Below are positions 13,189 through 21,102 of a DNA stretch of 21,313 nt, one piece after another. The position numbers and the translations under genes were made by a program. The notes beneath the pieces are model-generated. The model was given only the letters and a program-made list of their open reading frames with translations, did no database searches and was not told the DNA's origin. The DNA comes from Pseudomonadota bacterium (lineage in GTDB: Bacteria > SAR324 > XYD2-FULL-50-16 > JAHJRI01), in assembly GCA_022360105.1 (NCBI GenBank), contig JAKSDL010000372.1:1-21313 (forward strand), in the 5' to 3' direction. How positions within the stretch are numbered: the first letter of the stretch is position 1; the number at the start of each line of letters is the position of its first letter.

Positions 13189-15471
13189 ATGTTTGTGGTA
13201 GGGCTTGTTCAAAATCAATCGGAGATGGCCCATTACGGTTATGCGGATGCAAGGCCACTCATGGAAAAGCTTCAGACAGGAAATGAAGAGTATTCGACTG
13301 TTTTATACACCTCCGACAACGTAGAATCCTTATCAACAGACATCAGCGAGAATCGACTCGACGCCGTTATATTTGCATCCAACGCATTTAACGATAAAAG
13401 AATCGAAGAGGTTGTCTTTTCTGATCATTTTAAGAAAATTATCGAAGACAACATTTCAAGACTTGGAATACTTGTACTCCATCAACGTAAACTATCCCAG
13501 GGAGAGACCTCAACGCGACATCTTACCATTTTACCCCCTCCCTATGGTGACATAACAGCGGTTTCCAGACCCAAGGATGAAAAGTCCATTGATGGCAACC
13601 TAATTCTCACTCCCGGTTCCGAAAAACACACTGCTTTGTTATATCCGGAATCTATCGAAACGGAGCCCATAAAAAAACACGCGCAAACGTTTAAAAACCT
13701 ACCAGGGCTTTACTGGCATTACTGGGATGAGGTCAAGTATTCCGATTGGGATGTTCTTTTGGAGGATAACAGCACTCCATCGAAAAACCGTCCACTTCTC
13801 CTCTGTTCAAAAGAATCCCTGGGACATCGCATCATCGTTTCCGCGATGCCGCTAGACTGGCAGAAACATGAGAATTTGTTTACCAACCTGTTGATTTATA
13901 TTGCGGAAGGCAGACATGATACTGCGATTCTTTGGTCTGAACCGGATAAGGACCGGTCATTCAATTTCCTTATCAACACCCTGTCCTCCAAGAAGTTTCC
14001 CTACACCCTGTATCAAGTGGAACATGATATGAGTCGGCTGATCAGCCATGTCCAATCGGGGGTTCACTCCGTATTGCTGCTTGGACCGGGTATCGATCTG
14101 AAAAATTTGGGTGACGATGTGAATCAAATCGTAAATCGTTCTTTAGAGAGCAACCATCTGAAATTAATGAAAGTCGAGCCTAAAGAAGGTTATTTACGCA
14201 AATTCTCCACAAAAGGTCGCTCTAAATTCGCCCACCATCTCCTTCAAAGGGCTGAGCTGGCGATACATTCCGAACTTAGAACCGGACAAATTGATGGTAG
14301 TTTCTGGAGTACCGTGGAAACCTTGCAAGCCCTTGAGCAATTGGATTCTCAAACCATCGAATACAGAAGCATGGCGGACGAATTTCTGGAAAGAGCCGGG
14401 AAACGGGAAAAAAAAGGGTCCTATGATGAAACCTTCAGCGCCACTTGTGCATATTACTGGATGAGAGCAACATTTCTTGGTGTGACCAGCCGGGAATCCA
14501 AGCAGACAGAGAAGTGGATATTAAGTCAAATAGATCGCTATGATGACCGGGAAAAAGCCCTGGGATATGCATCCCTGGCAGAAATGGACCGCCTGAATAC
14601 CAAAGACCGGGAAAAACTCAAAACAATCCTGACCCGATTAAGCGTACAGACATCCAGCGAATTTGATCTGTTAGTCTATTTGAAAGCCGCCTTATTTTTA
14701 AAATCCGAGCCCGATATTTACAAAATTGTAAATGCACTAAGCGATAAACAAAGTGACGGAATCTGGGTAGATCTTGCAACAACAGCCACTGCCACCTGTA
14801 TCCTGATCGATATTCTGGATTTGTTTAAACATCATCCTCCATCAAATATAGACATTCTTAGCCAGATTGAGGAGTTGGTATTCGGAGCAGTGATTAAAAT
14901 ATTGGAAGCCTACGAAATCGCATCGAAAAAAGCCCCCCATAACCCATATCCATGGGATAACAAAGCCAGCACCTCGGTAAAATGTCTGCAGGCCTGGTTG
15001 AAATTCGATGATCTGCTTGATCTGCCAGTTTATGAAATGATTTATTCCCTGGAAACGGCTAACAATATGTCCAAGCAAATGGCGTCCAGTCAAATTGCAT
15101 TAACGGTTTTAGATGAAATTAATACCGAGAATAAAGAGCTTCATACATTTAAAGAGAAATATGATTCAATGCATATTGAGTATAAAAAACTGATTCGTTT
15201 TAGGAGATCCATTTTACTGTTAACCGTACCAGTGTTGTACTGCTTTTTCACTCTTTTATGGGGAGTCGATCAGGTGAAAGGTTCGGAAACATTTCAGTCG
15301 TTGTTCGTTGTAGCGTTTAGTCAAAATATAAAAATACATATAGGAATTATAGGCACTATTATTACCTTTGCCACTTTAGTCGTTCCGTACTTGAAGCGTC
15401 GTGACAAACCCTGGTTGCCAAAAAGACTTAGATTCGAATCTCGCAATAAACCTCCTTTTCAACCGGAATAA
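13189..15471 (+). CDS. Unknown 760-aa protein: Rossmann/ThuA-like N-terminus, helical toroid-like middle, two C-terminal membrane segments
   Basis: I do not recognise a named family over the full length. Residues 1-240 look like a Rossmann-like alpha/beta domain of the ThuA/class I glutamine-amidotransferase-like type: strands at VVGLVQ, LDAVIFAS and LGILVLH, and a last part DWDVLLEDN...RPLLLCSKESLGHRIIVSAMPL...NLFTNLLIYIAEG, which resembles the end of ThuA-like domains. No nucleophilic Cys-His pair is apparent. Residues 243-330 form a second alpha/beta stretch (TAILWSEPD, SVLLLGPG). Residues about 348-645 are helical with spaced aromatic/Gly turns (DGSFWSTVETLQAL, GSYDETFSATCAYYW, SDGIWVDLATTATATCIL, YPWDNKASTSVKCLQAW), like the repeats of alpha/alpha-toroid (prenyltransferase/terpene cyclase-type) domains. 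A short coiled-coil-like stretch (645-670) precedes two membrane segments (674-692, 714-734) and a basic tail, probably cytoplasmic. No signal peptide, so the N-terminus is likely cytoplasmic. A strong AAGGAGG fixes the start. nagA follows after 13 bases. Confidence 0.75.
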   Translation: MFVVGLVQNQSEMAHYGYADARPLMEKLQTGNEEYSTVLYTSDNVESLSTDISENRLDAVIFASNAFNDKRIEEVVFSDHFKKIIEDNISRLGILVLHQRKLSQGETSTRHLTILPPPYGDITAVSRPKDEKSIDGNLILTPGSEKHTALLYPESIETEPIKKHAQTFKNLPGLYWHYWDEVKYSDWDVLLEDNSTPSKNRPLLLCSKESLGHRIIVSAMPLDWQKHENLFTNLLIYIAEGRHDTAILWSEPDKDRSFNFLINTLSSKKFPYTLYQVEHDMSRLISHVQSGVHSVLLLGPGIDLKNLGDDVNQIVNRSLESNHLKLMKVEPKEGYLRKFSTKGRSKFAHHLLQRAELAIHSELRTGQIDGSFWSTVETLQALEQLDSQTIEYRSMADEFLERAGKREKKGSYDETFSATCAYYWMRATFLGVTSRESKQTEKWILSQIDRYDDREKALGYASLAEMDRLNTKDREKLKTILTRLSVQTSSEFDLLVYLKAALFLKSEPDIYKIVNALSDKQSDGIWVDLATTATATCILIDILDLFKHHPPSNIDILSQIEELVFGAVIKILEAYEIASKKAPHNPYPWDNKASTSVKCLQAWLKFDDLLDLPVYEMIYSLETANNMSKQMASSQIALTVLDEINTENKELHTFKEKYDSMHIEYKKLIRFRRSILLLTVPVLYCFFTLLWGVDQVKGSETFQSLFVVAFSQNIKIHIGIIGTIITFATLVVPYLKRRDKPWLPKRLRFESRNKPPFQPE

Positions 15472-15484
15472 AGTGTTGAAGCCC

Positions 15485-16621
15485 ATGTACGCCCTGACCA
15501 ATTGCAAAGTATACAGCGGCGGTGAAGTACTAAACGATCACGCTGTTGTCATTAAAGATGATGTCATAGATTCCGTGCTTCCCCAAAAGAAGCTTCCCAA
15601 AGACCTTAAAACGATCGACCTTGATGGCCTTTCGATAGCACCCGGATTTATCGACATACAGGTTAACGGAGGGGGTGGAGTCTTATTTAACGATGCTCCT
15701 GCGGTCGATTCAATTAAAACCATTCATGAAGCACACCGAGCATTCGGAACAACAAACTGGTTGCCAACTTTTATCACCGGGCCGCAGGAGGGATTGAAGC
15801 AAGCCGTCGATTCGGTTCGCCATTGTCTTCAAAACAAAAAACATGGGGTGTTGGGAATTCACATTGAAGGACCTTTTATTAATCCCGAAAAGGCCGGTGT
15901 GCATGACAAAACCTTTATCCGTGACATAAATCCTGCCGATCTGGAGATTATGACCTCGTTGAAAACAGGTGTCACCTTAATAACCCTGGCACCTGAACTG
16001 GTTCCTGAAAACCAAATCCAATTCCTCTTTGACCAGGGAATAAAAATATCAGCCGGACATTCAAATGCGACTTTTGAGAAAGCCACTGCCGGTTTTGCCA
16101 AGGGTATCCGGCATGTAACCCATCTTTTTAACGCTATGCCCGATATCAACGCGAGAGAACCTGGTCTGGCAGGAGCCGCACTGGCTTCGTCCGATGTTTG
16201 GTGTAGCTTCATTGCCGACGGACATCACGTGCATTTTGCCAATCTGAAAGCTGCCCAACGATCAAAGGAAAAGGGCAAAATGTTTTTGGTCACCGATGCC
16301 ATGCCCCCGCTGGGAACAAAAATCACTGAGTTTCAACTGGGAAAAAAGAGAATCCGTGTTCAAAACGGGAAATGTTTGACACAACAGGGAATATTAGCCG
16401 GGTCTGCCCTGGATATGGCAACGGCCGTGAAGAATTGTATTAAACAACTTGGAGTTCCAAAGGATGAAGCCTTAAGAATGGCATCCAGCTACCCTGCCGA
16501 GTTTTTAGGTCTTGACGACACATTGGGAAAGATTGCCCCGGGGTATAAAGCCAATTTAACTATTTTTACCCCAGCCCTCAACATTTCGGGTACGATTGTT
16601 GAGGGGATTTATTATAACTAA
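15485..16621 (+). CDS. nagA: N-acetylglucosamine-6-phosphate deacetylase
   Basis: A 378-residue amidohydrolase-superfamily enzyme that hydrolyses GlcNAc-6-phosphate to glucosamine-6-phosphate and acetate in amino-sugar and cell-wall recycling. Motifs: APGFIDIQVNGGGG (52-65), the metal-ligand Glu128 in HIEGPF, His192 in GHSNA, His213 in THLFNAM, and the catalytic Asp271 in VTDAMP. Length is normal for NagA. ATG 15485 matches the family N-terminus; longer in-frame starts would run into the preceding gene. It lies 13 bases after that gene without a clear Shine-Dalgarno, so it is probably translationally coupled to it. No nagB, nagK or transport gene is in the window. Confidence 0.92.
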   Translation: MYALTNCKVYSGGEVLNDHAVVIKDDVIDSVLPQKKLPKDLKTIDLDGLSIAPGFIDIQVNGGGGVLFNDAPAVDSIKTIHEAHRAFGTTNWLPTFITGPQEGLKQAVDSVRHCLQNKKHGVLGIHIEGPFINPEKAGVHDKTFIRDINPADLEIMTSLKTGVTLITLAPELVPENQIQFLFDQGIKISAGHSNATFEKATAGFAKGIRHVTHLFNAMPDINAREPGLAGAALASSDVWCSFIADGHHVHFANLKAAQRSKEKGKMFLVTDAMPPLGTKITEFQLGKKRIRVQNGKCLTQQGILAGSALDMATAVKNCIKQLGVPKDEALRMASSYPAEFLGLDDTLGKIAPGYKANLTIFTPALNISGTIVEGIYYN

Positions 16622-16653
16622 GGAGATAAAATTTGTTCAAACCAGATTTTCTA

Positions 16654-17961
16654 TTACATCTTCTTGAAGTAGTATTCCTGATCGGTTGTATCCATAACCG
16701 CGTTGAAGTAGTCGGATCGGGTATTGAGAGTTCTCCTTTTATCCGTGATCAATCCAAGGGGAAGATGAACCATACTTGATTTTACCTGTGCAACCACCAT
16801 TCCTGTTTTCCCTGCCATAGCAGCGTGGACGGCATGCTGCCCCAGAAAACTGCAATATACACGATCTCCCGCGGTTGCTGGTATTGAGCGAATAATGTAG
16901 CTGGGATCGATATATTTTATATACAATTCAATATTACGTTTTTTAAAATGACTCTTAAATCTGCGGATGAGTGTTCCGCTTATATCGCCCAGATCCGGGT
17001 TTCCAAACAGGTCTGACTTTCCTGAATCAACGTGTTCTTGTCCTGCTCCTTCAGCTATTACTATCAGCGCATGCTTTTTTTTCAGTAATCGTCTTTCCAG
17101 CGCCATCAACAGGCCTTGTTCCCCTTCCAGCTCAAATGGCTGCTCAGGTATTAAAAGAAAATTTACCTCCGATGTTGCCAGTGTGGCCTCAGCAGCGATG
17201 AATCCGGCATCACGACCCATCAGCTTTACCATTCCGACCCCATGGTTCACACTCAAAGCTTCAACATGCGCAGAACGGATAGCTTCGGTTGCTTTTTCCA
17301 CCGCAGTTTCGAAACCAAAGGATCTGGCAATGAAGTTGATATCATTATCGACTGTCTTGGGGATACCAACGACTGATATTTTTTTTCCTCGTTTATTGAT
17401 CTCGTCAACTATGGCGTTTGCAGCCCTCATTGCACCCAGGCCGCCGATAATAAACAAAACGTTCAAGTTAATTTGTTCCAGCGAATCTACAATCTTTTCG
17501 ATATCCTGCATGTCTCTTGAAGTTCCCAGAATAGTCCCTCCGGATTGATGAATTCCCGACACTGACTGGGGAGTAAGTTTCATCACATCATAGCCGTAAC
17601 CGGGAATAAAACCGCGCAGACCATTGCGAAATCCCAAAATTTTAGGGATCGAGTAATGGTGATGTGCGGTTAGAACAATAGAACGAATCACATCATTGAT
17701 ACCCGGACATAAACCGCCACAGGTAACAATACCGCAGGTTGTTTTTGAAGGGTCAAAGTACAAATTCGCACGGGGTCCGGCTTTTTCAAATTCCATTGAT
17801 AGCGCATCAGTACCAAGATCTGACAATTCTTCAGATGTCATCACCAGGGTTACCGAATTGGAATCATCTACTTTATTGGAGCCGGTATCTGCAGCGATGA
17901 TTTTTGGGACGCCGATGCGTGCTATTTTGGTATCGTATTGATATTGATTTGATTCAGTCAT
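16654..17961 (-). CDS. 6-phosphofructokinase, long plant-like type, with altered GGDG motif
   Basis: A 435-residue phosphofructokinase from ATG 17961; a TTG seven codons upstream is less likely. It belongs to the long group that includes plant ATP-dependent enzymes and some bacterial ones: CGGLCPGINDVIRSIV (81-96), GLRGFIPGYG, SGGTILGTSRD (140-150), PKTVDND (201-207, with the catalytic base Asp205), MGRDAGFIA (248-256), PEQPFELEG and YIDPSYIIRS. The usual GGDG/GGDD motif near 173-177 reads GGLGA. Gly176 at the ATP/PPi-determining position suggests ATP, but the preceding aspartate, which helps bind Mg-phosphate in E. coli PfkA, is Leu. It converges on nagA with 32 bases between stops and shares with it the route from amino sugars to glycolysis. 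Confidence 0.88.
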   Translation of the reverse strand: MTESNQYQYDTKIARIGVPKIIAADTGSNKVDDSNSVTLVMTSEELSDLGTDALSMEFEKAGPRANLYFDPSKTTCGIVTCGGLCPGINDVIRSIVLTAHHHYSIPKILGFRNGLRGFIPGYGYDVMKLTPQSVSGIHQSGGTILGTSRDMQDIEKIVDSLEQINLNVLFIIGGLGAMRAANAIVDEINKRGKKISVVGIPKTVDNDINFIARSFGFETAVEKATEAIRSAHVEALSVNHGVGMVKLMGRDAGFIAAEATLATSEVNFLLIPEQPFELEGEQGLLMALERRLLKKKHALIVIAEGAGQEHVDSGKSDLFGNPDLGDISGTLIRRFKSHFKKRNIELYIKYIDPSYIIRSIPATAGDRVYCSFLGQHAVHAAMAGKTGMVVAQVKSSMVHLPLGLITDKRRTLNTRSDYFNAVMDTTDQEYYFKKM

Positions 17962-17996
17962 TTTTGGAAAACCAGAAAACAAGAGTTTTAAAAGTA

Positions 17997-18025
17997 GACA
18001 TATTCCCCTTGAGTTGGGATGTCAA
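17997..18025 (-). promoter_or_regulatory. Sigma-70-like promoter of the phosphofructokinase gene
   Basis: On the minus strand TTGACA (18025-18020) is followed after 17 bases by TATGTC (18002-17997). The -35 is perfect and the -10 poor. Transcription would begin about 30 bases before the ATG at 17961. Confidence 0.45.
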
Positions 18026-18355
18026 TAGTGCCCTGGCGATCTCGAAAATTTGTGAATCGATTTACAAAAAAATGTAAAAAAATGTGTTGATGCGTCGAGC
18101 CCTGGCTAGTATTTTTGTGCTGCCTTGTAGCTAACTGTCTGATAAATTAAATTTTATTGAATTCTTTGATTGTAATATGGATATCTCTTAAGATCCTGAG
18201 GGCAGGTATTTCATTTTGGTACTTCGAAGGTTAGCGCTTTCAGCATTCAGCTCTCAGCCGGTTTTCGCTTTTAGTTGCGATGTCTCCGGCCGAACGCTGA
18301 ATATCGGCATCTGGAACAAGGCTAGGTAAGGGGTCAGCCATTTTCCGTTCAGGCG
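18026..18355. other. Intergenic region with heptamer repeat, PFK / methyltransferase
   Basis: About 330 bases with no gene. The left part is AT-rich with two near-identical A-runs (AAAAAAATGT) around 18065-18083. The right part, from 18231 on, is GC-richer, contains the heptamer repeat at 18238-18258 and runs up to the stop of the methyltransferase gene. Confidence 0.4.
18238..18302. repeat. Tandem heptamers (NNTCAGC) with an inverted partner
   Basis: Three adjacent heptamers TTTCAGC, ATTCAGC and TCTCAGC occupy 18238-18258. An inverted copy GCTGAAT lies at 18296-18302. CCGG tetramers on the inner side of both (18258-18261 and 18286-18289) allow an imperfect hairpin with a long loop. It resembles the scattered GCTGAAN-type intergenic repeats of some genomes and may serve the 3' end of the methyltransferase transcript. 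Confidence 0.45.
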
Positions 18356-19144
18356 CTAATTAGGGATTGTTTGGAGTTTCTGCACTATTTGAGCAGGCGA
18401 TTCAATATTATTTGTTTTTTTACCGATAACAGCATGGTAATAGAGGGGCTCACCGGAGAGTGAAAGGCGATGACAGTAACGCTGGGATGTAAGAAAATCC
18501 ATATGCCCCTTTGTCATGTACTCAATAATCTTTTGAAATCCCGATTCATCGTTCTCTGAAACAAAACGTTCCTTGATGTTGAACGCAATCCAACCGCCCT
18601 TTTCAATCATGTTAAACGCATTCATAAAAGCCAGGGTGGGGATGTCGCCAAAACCGAGTGCGGCGACGGTTATCAGCACATTGAATTTCCATTTTTTTAG
18701 TTGTACCGCTTTGTTCGGGTCGATTTGACTCATATCCATGACATAATACTCATCATAAACACCCGGATAATCCCGCAACGCTGCCATACGCGCCTGATCT
18801 ATGATATCAAGTCCAACCAGCGCTTCGCAATGTGTTATTTTTGTGAGGCATTCGCCGATCATTCCGTTGCCTGCGCCGAAATCCAAGACGCGTAGCCCGT
18901 TGGTTTGACCTCCAAATCCGGAAATCCTCTCTTTCAAATTTGAACAGACTGTAATCGGTGAACAGCATTTCAACTCCTTGTATACAACTTCCTCGTATAG
19001 CCCGGGGATTGAGAAGAATTTGTCATATTCGTGAAGTCGGATTTTCTCTGACTTATGATTCTTGACTAGGGTTATCCATTCTTCATTCTGATCAAGCTTT
19101 TCGGGATTTTGAGGGTAGCGAATATTGTAAGTCAGCAGTGACAT
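18356..19144 (-). CDS. Class I SAM-dependent methyltransferase
   Basis: A 262-residue protein with a Rossmann-type methyltransferase domain. Motif I, the SAM-binding glycine loop, is RVLDFGAGNG (85-94). The acidic end of the second strand is GLDI (111-114), and YYVMDMSQID (133-142) precedes the motif IV strand NVLITVAALGFG. The N-terminal 80 residues (NEEWITLVKNHKSEKIRLHEYDKFFSIPGLYEEVVYKELKC) form a leader domain shared by a family of uncharacterised methyltransferases. Substrate unknown. I choose ATG 19144, preceded by AGGAAA; an in-frame ATG at 19240 would add 32 aromatic-rich residues without a ribosome binding site. It is transcribed divergently from the sigma-54 activator. Confidence 0.82.
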   Translation of the reverse strand: MSLLTYNIRYPQNPEKLDQNEEWITLVKNHKSEKIRLHEYDKFFSIPGLYEEVVYKELKCCSPITVCSNLKERISGFGGQTNGLRVLDFGAGNGMIGECLTKITHCEALVGLDIIDQARMAALRDYPGVYDEYYVMDMSQIDPNKAVQLKKWKFNVLITVAALGFGDIPTLAFMNAFNMIEKGGWIAFNIKERFVSENDESGFQKIIEYMTKGHMDFLTSQRYCHRLSLSGEPLYYHAVIGKKTNNIESPAQIVQKLQTIPN

Positions 19145-19578
19145 GTCTTTTCCTGGGGAATGAGAATTCCAAATTATGCGGTTGTTAAAAAAAAAAGAAT
19201 ATATTCCCTTAAAGTAGCGATAATCATACCAATCAAACATACCACACTTAAAATACTGTAATAATAAATTATTGTTATTTTGCGATGTCTAATACAGATT
19301 CATTTTGACTAACAAATAAGATGCAAATGTAAATATTATACACACATCATCCAAAGTTGAGTGGCATAATGTGTATGAATGATACACTCTTAATTTCCCG
19401 GTACTTGATGCATCATTCAACATATAATACTATGAATACAGGTGCTCTTTGGATAATGCTGCTCGATTCACAATTAAAAACGAAAGCACGAAATGATAAC
19501 GATGCTTGATAGTTGAGACCGGGACAATGTATAAATTATACTCATATCCATTTTCCAATCCCCAGGTGAGTTCTTTCC
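19145..19578. other. AT-rich divergent intergenic region, methyltransferase / sigma-54 activator
   Basis: About 430 bases with no gene beyond the possible methyltransferase N-terminal extension up to 19240. It contains two palindromes: GTGTAT-N5-ATACAC (19371-19387) and TGATGCATCA (19406-19415), either of which could be a regulator site. A promoter for the activator is at 19513-19542. No sigma-54 (-24/-12) element was found. Confidence 0.45.
19513..19542 (+). promoter_or_regulatory. Sigma-70-like promoter of the sigma-54 activator gene
   Basis: TTGAGA (19513-19518), 18-base spacer, TATACT (19537-19542; five of six match the -10 consensus). This gives a leader of about 30 bases with AGGTGAG as ribosome binding site before ATG 19579. 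Confidence 0.5.
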
Positions 19579-20994
19579 ATGCCTAATCAAAATGAGACCA
19601 AAAGACAGTCCGGTCGGACAAGTCGTTCAAAAAAGAAAAAGGACTGCAACATCATCCTGATCGATAACGGAAAAGAACTGATTGATCAGTTTAACCGGGT
19701 ATTTGCGGAAAAACACTTTAAACTGTTTTTTGATCGCACTATCCAACATGCTTTTGAAAGATTTGAGGAAGAGACCTTTGACATCCTCGTATTATCAAGT
19801 TCAGTTGCTAAAGAAGACGAGTTCCACGGTATTGAACTACTTGAAATCATTGCCGAAAAATGTGCTGCCACCCAGGTTTTGTTTCTGGCTCACCCTAAAG
19901 AGATCTCTTTGGCATTTTCTGCTCTGAAATCGGGTTCTTATCAATATGGTGTTCTACCGATCGCCAACGATGAGCTGAAAATGTTGATCGAAACTGCACT
20001 GGCACAGCAGCCGGAGTACGCCCCTAACCTATTGTTAAAGGAAGAGCTGCAGCAAACCACTTTTGAAGATATGACCGGCGGTTCTCTGCAAATGAAAAAT
20101 GTATATCGGCAAATTCGACAGGCAGCCATGACAGATGTTCCTGTATTGATAACGGGACAAACCGGTACAGGGAAAGACCTGGTTGCCAATGCTATTCACC
20201 AGCTCAGTGAGCGCAAGGAAAAAAGTTTTATCCCCATACACCTTGGTGCACTACCCCCGGAATTGGTGGCAAGCGAACTTTTTGGTCATGAAAAGGGGGC
20301 TTTTACCGGCGCCTGGAAACGTTACAAGGGGTCGTTTGAAAGGGCAAACGGGGGTACGGTATTTCTCGATGAAGTGGGCACCATGGACGAGAAAAACCAG
20401 GTTAGCCTGTTGAGACTTTTGGAAACAAAATACTTCAATCGTATCGGCAGTACGACTGAAACCAAGGCAAATGTGCGTATTATTGCTGCTACAAATGAAG
20501 ACTTATGGAAAGCTGTTGAAAATGGAAATTTTCGAGAAGATGTGTATTACCGGTTGGAGGTTTTTCATATTGATTTGCCGTCAGTGAATGAGCGAACCGG
20601 GGATATCTCCCTCCTGGTTAATCATTTTTTAACCCGATTTAACGAAAACTATAACAAGAATATCCTGGGAATTTCACCGGATTGCATATCTTACCTGGAA
20701 TCCTACGACTGGCCTGGAAATGTTCGAGAAATCAAAAACGTGATTCATCGCGCTGTGGTGATATGCAATGGAGAAACACTGCTAAGCTCACATCTGCCGG
20801 ATCGGCTGATAAAGGGTTCGGTTAAAAGACCAACCATGTCTTTTCCGGTGGGAACAACGCTGAGCCATGCCGAACGGGAAATGATCATTCAAACCCTCAA
20901 TTGGACAAAAAACAATAAAAAGAAAACAGCTGATATTCTCGGAATCAGCAGAAAAGCCCTTTATAACAAACTCGCCAGGCATCAGATCAAATAG
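19579..20994 (+). CDS. Sigma-54-dependent activator with pseudo-receiver domain
   Basis: A 471-residue NtrC-type regulator. Residues 23-143 have a receiver fold but lack the phosphorylation apparatus: the position of the phosphoacceptor Asp is Ser73 (ILVLSSS), the acidic pair is reduced to Asp29-Asn30, the Thr/Ser is Ala104, and the Lys of the usual KP pair is Leu126 before Pro127. The AAA+ domain (about 160-400) is complete: Walker A GQTGTGKD (193-200), GAFTGA sigma-54 contact loop (240-245), Walker B VFLDEVG (261-267), and the WPGNVREIKN sensor II region. A Fis-type HTH ends the protein (about 441-470, KKTADILGISRKALYNKL). Activity is thus probably controlled by something other than phosphorylation. 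No partner kinase is in the window. Confidence 0.9.
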   Translation: MPNQNETKRQSGRTSRSKKKKDCNIILIDNGKELIDQFNRVFAEKHFKLFFDRTIQHAFERFEEETFDILVLSSSVAKEDEFHGIELLEIIAEKCAATQVLFLAHPKEISLAFSALKSGSYQYGVLPIANDELKMLIETALAQQPEYAPNLLLKEELQQTTFEDMTGGSLQMKNVYRQIRQAAMTDVPVLITGQTGTGKDLVANAIHQLSERKEKSFIPIHLGALPPELVASELFGHEKGAFTGAWKRYKGSFERANGGTVFLDEVGTMDEKNQVSLLRLLETKYFNRIGSTTETKANVRIIAATNEDLWKAVENGNFREDVYYRLEVFHIDLPSVNERTGDISLLVNHFLTRFNENYNKNILGISPDCISYLESYDWPGNVREIKNVIHRAVVICNGETLLSSHLPDRLIKGSVKRPTMSFPVGTTLSHAEREMIIQTLNWTKNNKKKTADILGISRKALYNKLARHQIK

Positions 20995-21002
20995 CAGGGG
21001 CC

Positions 21003-21044
21003 GGGTCAAGCCAGGGCTCCTTTACCTAGGAATTGCTTGGACCC
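21003..21044. terminator. Imperfect hairpin between convergent genes
   Basis: GGGTCAAGC (21003-21011) pairs with GCTTGGACCC (21035-21044) with one bulged base. CCAGG and CCTAGG inside can extend the stem. It lies just past the stop of the sigma-54 activator and before the convergent stop at 21103. It has no T-run, so it is only a possible bidirectional terminator. Confidence 0.35.
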
Positions 21045-21102
21045 CAATCCTCCGTAAAAATCAACAATAATGACCTGAACGTTTTTGCTTTATCCCACAC
21101 CT

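Noticed and set aside
16967..17548. 193-codon open frame on the plus strand
   Set aside because: It is fully antisense to the phosphofructokinase gene, Ser/Pro-rich and of low complexity, as expected for a shadow frame.
19145..19240. Methyltransferase N-terminal extension from an upstream ATG
   Set aside because: The upstream ATG has no ribosome binding site and the 32 added residues are atypical. The internal ATG at 19144 has AGGAAA at the right distance.
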